Assembly (NCBI GenBank): GCA_944382845.1
Contig: CALWNN010000015.1
Span: 60,357 to 124,356 of the forward strand
Reading direction: 5' to 3'
DNA from: an uncultured Clostridia bacterium
GTDB taxonomy: Bacteria; Bacillota; Clostridia; Oscillospirales; Ruminococcaceae
Length of the DNA: 64,000 bases
Shown: positions 60,669-64,000 of the stretch, piece after piece
Layout of the letters: each line of letters opens with the position of its first letter
Position numbering within the stretch: the stretch's first letter is position 1
The notes under the pieces: generated by a model
The model's database searches: none
What the model saw: the letters and a program-made list of their open reading frames with translations, nothing else
Told to the model about the DNA's origin: nothing
Translations under genes and position numbers: made by a program

Positions 60669-60731
60669 TATAATCAAACACCCTTTCGGTTTATAATAAC
60701 TTCAAAAGAGTTATACGAAAGGGTGTTTTTT
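60669..60731 (+). promoter_or_regulatory. Leader hairpin holding the lichenase SD, with upstream -10
   Basis: TATAAT (60669-60674) is followed by CACCCTTTCG (60679-60688), which pairs perfectly with CGAAAGGGTG (60716-60725); inner ATAACT/AGTTAT extends the stem. GTTTTTT then leads to ATG 60732. The 3' arm contains AAAGGG, the only SD. The same structure has terminator form. It either ends transcription from AraC or gates translation. Confidence 0.65.
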
Positions 60732-61538
60732 ATGAAAAAAATAATTGCAGTTTTAGCGGCAATTTTAATAACCGGTTGTCTTTGTTCGTGCAGTAGTCAA
60801 AAAACTACTGACAGCAGTGATTTGTCGTCAACAACTTCTCCCGAAAGCAGTCAGCAGGAACAGGCTATTATGCGTGATAAACTAATAGAAGAAAAAATGG
60901 AGGACGACTTTACCGACGGAATTTCCGATGAGTTTTTTGCCTCGTCCGGCTGGTCAAACGGCGATCCCTTTAACTGTACTTGGAGCGATGAAAATGCTGT
61001 TATAACCGACGGCACACTTAAACTTACAATAGATAAAATCGTTGATGCACTATATCGTGGCGGAGAATACAGGTCGTATAATTTTTATGGTTACGGTCTT
61101 TATGAAGTTAATATGAAAGCAATAAGCAATCCAGGCGTTGTTTCCTCGTTCTTTACATATACCGGCCCTTCAGAGGAAAACCCTTGGGATGAGATTGACA
61201 TTGAGATTTTAGGCAAAAATTCAACGCAGGTGCAGTTTAATTACTACACAAACGGTGTCGGCGGTCATGAATATATTCACGATCTGGGATTTGATTCATC
61301 GGAAGATTTTCATACCTATGCTTTTCTTTGGGAGGAAAATAAAATAACTTGGTACGTTGACGGGGAAGAGATCTATTCTGCAACAGAAAACCTGCCTGTA
61401 ACGCCCGGAAGAATTATGATGAATGCCTGGAACGGTATCGGTGTTGATAGTTGGTTATCTAAGTATGACGGCACAACACCACTTACAGCAGAATATAAGT
61501 GGGTCAGGTTTACTCCGATTGACCAAGTGAATTTGTAA
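60732..61538 (+). CDS. Lichenase-type GH16 beta-glucanase lipoprotein
   Basis: 268 aa. Lipobox ITGC, a Ser/Thr-rich linker, then a GH16 domain with the catalytic motif [13 protein letters not shown] (two Glu and an Asp). [34 protein letters not shown] and [18 protein letters not shown] are very close to Bacillus lichenase (beta-1,3-1,4-glucanase). It would cut cereal mixed-linkage glucans at the cell surface. Leader hairpin and AraC gene upstream suggest regulated expression. Confidence 0.93.
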   Translation: MKKIIAVLAAILITGCLCSCSSQKTTDSSDLSSTTSPESSQQEQAIMRDKLIEEKMEDDFTDGISDEFFASSGWSNGDPFNCTWSDENAVITDGTLKLTIDKIVDALYRGGEYRSYNFYGYGLYEVNMKAISNPGVVSSFFTYTGPSEENPWDEIDIEILGKNSTQVQFNYYTNGVGGHEYIHDLGFDSSEDFHTYAFLWEENKITWYVDGEEIYSATENLPVTPGRIMMNAWNGIGVDSWLSKYDGTTPLTAEYKWVRFTPIDQVNL

Positions 61539-61571
61539 TTGTTAATTTTGTGTTAAAAAAAGTGATTTGAA

Positions 61572-61600
61572 TTGTAATTATAAAATTTTCCTGTTATAAT
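61572..61600 (+). promoter_or_regulatory. Promoter of the PdaA-like gene
   Basis: TTGTAA (61572-61577), 17 nt, TATAAT (61595-61600). Confidence 0.65.
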
Positions 61601-61654
61601 AGCAGTAGGTGATGGAGAAAATAATCGTAAATCATCTTTATAAGGGGAATTTTT

Positions 61655-62521
61655 ATGAAAAAGCTAATTATTATCCTTTCGGCTTTGGTAGCTTTCAGCA
61701 GCTGTTCAAGCAAGCCAATAGAGAAAAAAGCTGTTGATAATAAAGAAACTAAATCAAGTACAATTAAAGACGACAGCAAAAAAAGCGTTGAACTTCTCGA
61801 TAATGCGAAGATTGCAAACATTGATCCCGATGAGCTTGACAGAGCAAAAAATGGTTACGGTCAGGGCACAATAGTTGACGACCAAAACCGAACAATCGGT
61901 GCTCTTGATTTTAATGAGAGATTTGAGAAATATAACGCTTCAGCTATTATGGATAATTCATCTGGGAAAAAAATCTGTCTTACATTTGATCAGGGTTATG
62001 AAAACGGATATACCAGCGTAATACTTGACACTCTTAAAGAAAAGAACGTTAAGGCTGTATTTTTTGTTTTACAGGATTACGCCGAGAAAAATCCGGAACT
62101 TATCAGAAGAATGATCGAAGAAGGGCATATTGTTGCAAATCATTCTGTAAGTCATTATTCCATGCCTGAGCTTTCAGCTGAAGAATGTGAAGAAGAAATA
62201 ATGGGTTGTCATAATTATATAAAAGAGAAATTCAATTACGAAATGACGCTTTTCAGACCTCCCATGGGTGAGTACTCGGAGTTCTCACTTTACCAGACAC
62301 AAAAATGTGGATATAAAACATTGCTTTGGAGTTACGCTTATGCAGATTGGGACGTCGATAATCAACCTGATTACGAAACTGCTTATGAAAAGCTTGTGAA
62401 TGCAGCTCATCCGGGCGCAATTTATCTTCTTCATTCAGTTTCGAAAACAAATTCAGAAGTTTTACCGGCTTTTATTGATAAACTGACATCTGAAGGATAT
62501 GAATTTACAATTGATATATAA
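61655..62521 (+). CDS. PdaA-like polysaccharide deacetylase lipoprotein
   Basis: 288 aa. Lipobox FSSC near residue 17. The NodB-type domain: LTFDQGYENGYT (Asp pair position), HSVSHYSMP (metal His), FRPPMGEYS and the final LLHSVSKTN. TFDxGYENGY is specific to the PdaA group that forms muramic-delta-lactam in spore cortex, which fits an endospore former. The TFDD Asp pair is altered as in PdaA itself. Monocistronic with its own promoter and terminator. Confidence 0.9.
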   Translation: MKKLIIILSALVAFSSCSSKPIEKKAVDNKETKSSTIKDDSKKSVELLDNAKIANIDPDELDRAKNGYGQGTIVDDQNRTIGALDFNERFEKYNASAIMDNSSGKKICLTFDQGYENGYTSVILDTLKEKNVKAVFFVLQDYAEKNPELIRRMIEEGHIVANHSVSHYSMPELSAEECEEEIMGCHNYIKEKFNYEMTLFRPPMGEYSEFSLYQTQKCGYKTLLWSYAYADWDVDNQPDYETAYEKLVNAAHPGAIYLLHSVSKTNSEVLPAFIDKLTSEGYEFTIDI

Positions 62522-62525
62522 AAAA

Positions 62526-62566
62526 ACAAAACGGCAGGTTCAATTCAAAACCTGTCGTTGTTTTTT
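62526..62566. terminator. Bidirectional terminator
   Basis: AACGGCAGGTT and AACCTGTCGTT (one G-U), 8-nt loop, T-run TTTTTT on + and A-run on the other side. Shared by the converging PdaA and recombinase genes. Confidence 0.85.
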
Positions 62567-63581
62567 ACTCATCATCTTTCTTTACAGACTTCGGTTTAAC
62601 CGGTTTGTTTTGGTTTGTAACTTTAGAAAGCGGGGAAGAGTCAGCAGCTTTTTTCATACTTTCATCTGAAAGATGAGTATAGATTTCAGTTGTAGCAATA
62701 CTTTTGTGACCTAATATATTTTTAAGAACAAGTGTATCAACATTTCCATGCTGATACATTAATGTGGCGGCAGTGTGCCTTAGTTTGTGAGTTGAAACTC
62801 CCAGATTAGAAAGTCCTGATTTTTCAAGGTTTTCTTCAACGATTTGCTGAACACGTCGCTTATCGATGCGCTTATTGTTTCGTGAAAGGAAAATAGCATT
62901 AGGCTCAGCAGGGACATTAGGGCGTACCTTTAAATAATCCTCGAGTGCCTGAACGCAAGCATCATTAAGATAAATGATTCTTTCCTTTCTTCCTTTACCA
63001 AATAGTCGCAAAGTATGATTTGCACGACTGTAATCCTTAATGTCAAGCCCTACAAGCTCGCTAAGTCTCATTCCGCAGTTTAAGAATAAAACAAGTATGC
63101 AGAAATCTCTTTGCTGATGAGAAGAATTTACATTTGATAGAAGTTCCAGACTTTCATCAAGTGAAAGATATTTCGGAAGCTTATTTTTAACTCGTGGAAG
63201 CTCAAGATCTACAAGTGGATCTTTTGAAATCAAATGAGCTTTCTTATAAAGGAATGAAAAGAATTGCTTTAAAGCTGAAGATTTTCTTGCACGAGTAGCA
63301 GTGGAATTGTTCCTGATGTTTTTAAGATATCCAAGATAATCATATGCGTCGCTCAAGGTAAAGCTATCTATATATTTAATATCAACATCGACAATTTTTA
63401 TTTTTTTAAAATCTGTATCTCTCGGAACAAGTCCGTTTTTTATTTTGATATAACGTAAAAAAGTTCTGATATCCGTGTAATAGGCTTCTTCGGTTCTTGG
63501 AGCACGGTCTTTTATCAGCGTTAAGTTTGTAAGAAATGATAAAAGGTATTCAGGACAATCGTTTAAATATTCTTCTTTCAT
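62565..63581 (-). CDS. Tyrosine recombinase (XerC/XerD-like)
   Basis: 338 aa from ATG 63581, with AGGTGA at 5 nt. N-terminal SAM-like DNA-binding domain, then catalytic domain with Arg in CGMRLSELVGL, HKLRHTAAT (His-Arg), GHKSIATTEIYTHL (His and Tyr nucleophile). The extended C-terminal tail is Lys-rich. It may be the chromosome-dimer resolvase or a phase-variation/integration enzyme; dif and XerC/D partner were not seen here. The adjacent rod-like element at 63789 is a possible substrate, which is speculation. Confidence 0.9.
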   Translation of the reverse strand: MKEEYLNDCPEYLLSFLTNLTLIKDRAPRTEEAYYTDIRTFLRYIKIKNGLVPRDTDFKKIKIVDVDIKYIDSFTLSDAYDYLGYLKNIRNNSTATRARKSSALKQFFSFLYKKAHLISKDPLVDLELPRVKNKLPKYLSLDESLELLSNVNSSHQQRDFCILVLFLNCGMRLSELVGLDIKDYSRANHTLRLFGKGRKERIIYLNDACVQALEDYLKVRPNVPAEPNAIFLSRNNKRIDKRRVQQIVEENLEKSGLSNLGVSTHKLRHTAATLMYQHGNVDTLVLKNILGHKSIATTEIYTHLSDESMKKAADSSPLSKVTNQNKPVKPKSVKKDDE

Positions 63582-63653
63582 AATCATCACCTGAAATTAT
63601 TATAACACACAATTTTAATTTCGTCAAAGAAAAACAAAGGGAACACCTTAAAA

Positions 63654-63697
63654 AAAAATGCACAATTTCACTAAATAAAAATTGCGCATTTTTCTTT
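63654..63697. terminator. Hairpin with T-run
   Basis: AAAAATGCACAATTT (63654-63668) pairs with AAATTGCGCATTTTT (63679-63693), T-rich after. Bidirectional. It lies upstream of the recombinase and separates it from the rod-like element. Confidence 0.75.
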
Positions 63698-63724
63698 TCC
63701 TTTTTTTGTCATTATGACATTGTT

Positions 63725-63761
63725 AAAAAGCCGCTTAGCTTAGTGCTTTGCGGCTTTTTTT
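63725..63761 (+). terminator. Terminator-like hairpin
   Basis: AAAAAGCCGC (63725-63734) pairs with GCGGCTTTTT (63750-63759). No + strand gene ends here in the window; it may insulate the element at 63789. Confidence 0.65.
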
Positions 63762-63788
63762 GTGCTTTATGTGTATCTGATAAAAATT

Positions 63789-63962
63789 TAACCCTTATTG
63801 GCTGTAATTACACAACACAGCTAATGTTTTTATTCGTCAAGGGGGCATACTGCCGGTGGAGATTTTTCGCCCGGCTTTTATCTTTAGGGCGAAAAATACA
63901 ACCGCTCGCCCCTTGACGTGTTAAAACATAGCTGTATACTTTACAGCAGTTAATAAGGGTTA
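63789..63962. ncRNA. Rod-like nested inverted repeat, possible structured RNA or mobile-element end
   Basis: Nested, in-order complementary arms over 174 nt: TAACCCTTATT/AATAAGGGTTA, CTGTAA/TTACAG, CAGCT+ATGTTTT/AAAACAT+AGCTG (one bulge), CGTCAAGGGG/CCCCTTGACG, ATTTTTCGCCC/GGGCGAAAAAT, about 50 bp in all. Unpaired stretches (such as GCATACTGCCGG) lie between. No ORF. It could be a 6S-like or other ncRNA, or a MITE. Strand is unknown. Class not recognised. Confidence 0.5.
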
Positions 63963-64000
63963 CTTTTTCATTTTATGTTTTATTTTTAACTTTTTGTGAG

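Noticed and set aside
1-64000. CRISPR array or cas genes
   Set aside because: No regularly spaced direct repeats or Cas-like proteins were seen; the only arrays are the hairpin repeats near 8 kb.

Overview
The window reads as a chromosomal segment of a low-GC, endospore-forming Clostridia, most likely a Ruminococcus-like Oscillospiraceae. This rests on the spoIVA/sipL pair, a PdaA-like deacetylase and a SpoIIM-like protein, the Firmicute gene order remA-gmk-rpoZ-priA-def-fmt-rsmB-rlmN-prpC-prkC-rsgA-thiN, a folT-type THF riboswitch, many consensus sigma-A promoters with 17-nt spacers, and a lichenase close to the Bacillus type. The assignment is inference from gene content; no database was searched.

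Layout. 1-6465: the 3' end of recN, then tmk, a DUF2156 protein, a DJ-1 protein, 5-FTHF cyclo-ligase, mltG and a U32 peptidase, ending at a terminator. 6470-22040: an accessory stretch. It holds a decaying operon of small membrane proteins, two copies of a multi-hairpin repeat, a DUF5131 / DnaQ-like exonuclease / YjbR-EVE operon behind a dead HxlR regulator, an esterase, an IS3-type transposase remnant, a hydroxylamine reductase (hcp) operon divergent from its Crp/Fnr regulator, a complete ECF transporter with a PHP hydrolase, and tRNA-Leu(UAG) with two nearby copies of its 5' end around a GIY-YIG protein and a DinB-like protein. 22100-26061: GNAT, HD hydrolase, glmS and a HAD phosphatase.

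26102-39743 is the conserved growth cluster: RNA metabolism (yicC, rsmB, rlmN), formyl-methionine start and removal (fmt, def), replication restart (priA), and the PrpC/PrkC phosphatase-kinase pair with rsgA and thiN. Compared with Bacillus, coaBC and rpe are absent and a YugP-type protease is inserted. 39861-45277 holds a zinc-sensor-like ArsR gene, prmA, a PII-like protein, a prepilin-like protein, and the spore-coat morphogenesis pair spoIVA-sipL on the minus strand. 45441-52931 holds a membrane protein, a divergent type II topoisomerase pair, a zinc-ribbon membrane protein and a PASTA-bearing pseudokinase. 53109-57470 holds pfkA, the THF riboswitch with folT, proC, a SpoIIM-like protein and a DUF624 protein. 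57614-61538 looks like a carbohydrate module (anchored surface protein, solute-binding lipoprotein, AraC regulator, lichenase lipoprotein). The window closes with a PdaA-like deacetylase, a tyrosine recombinase and a 174-nt rod-like inverted-repeat element.

The accessory block is rich in broken genes: at least six pseudogenes or remnants could be rebuilt by hand translation of stretches with no open frame. The best candidates for undescribed biology are the DUF5131/exonuclease/EVE operon, the hairpin-array repeat, the rod-like element at the right edge, the PASTA pseudokinase, and two leader hairpins that start at predicted transcription starts.
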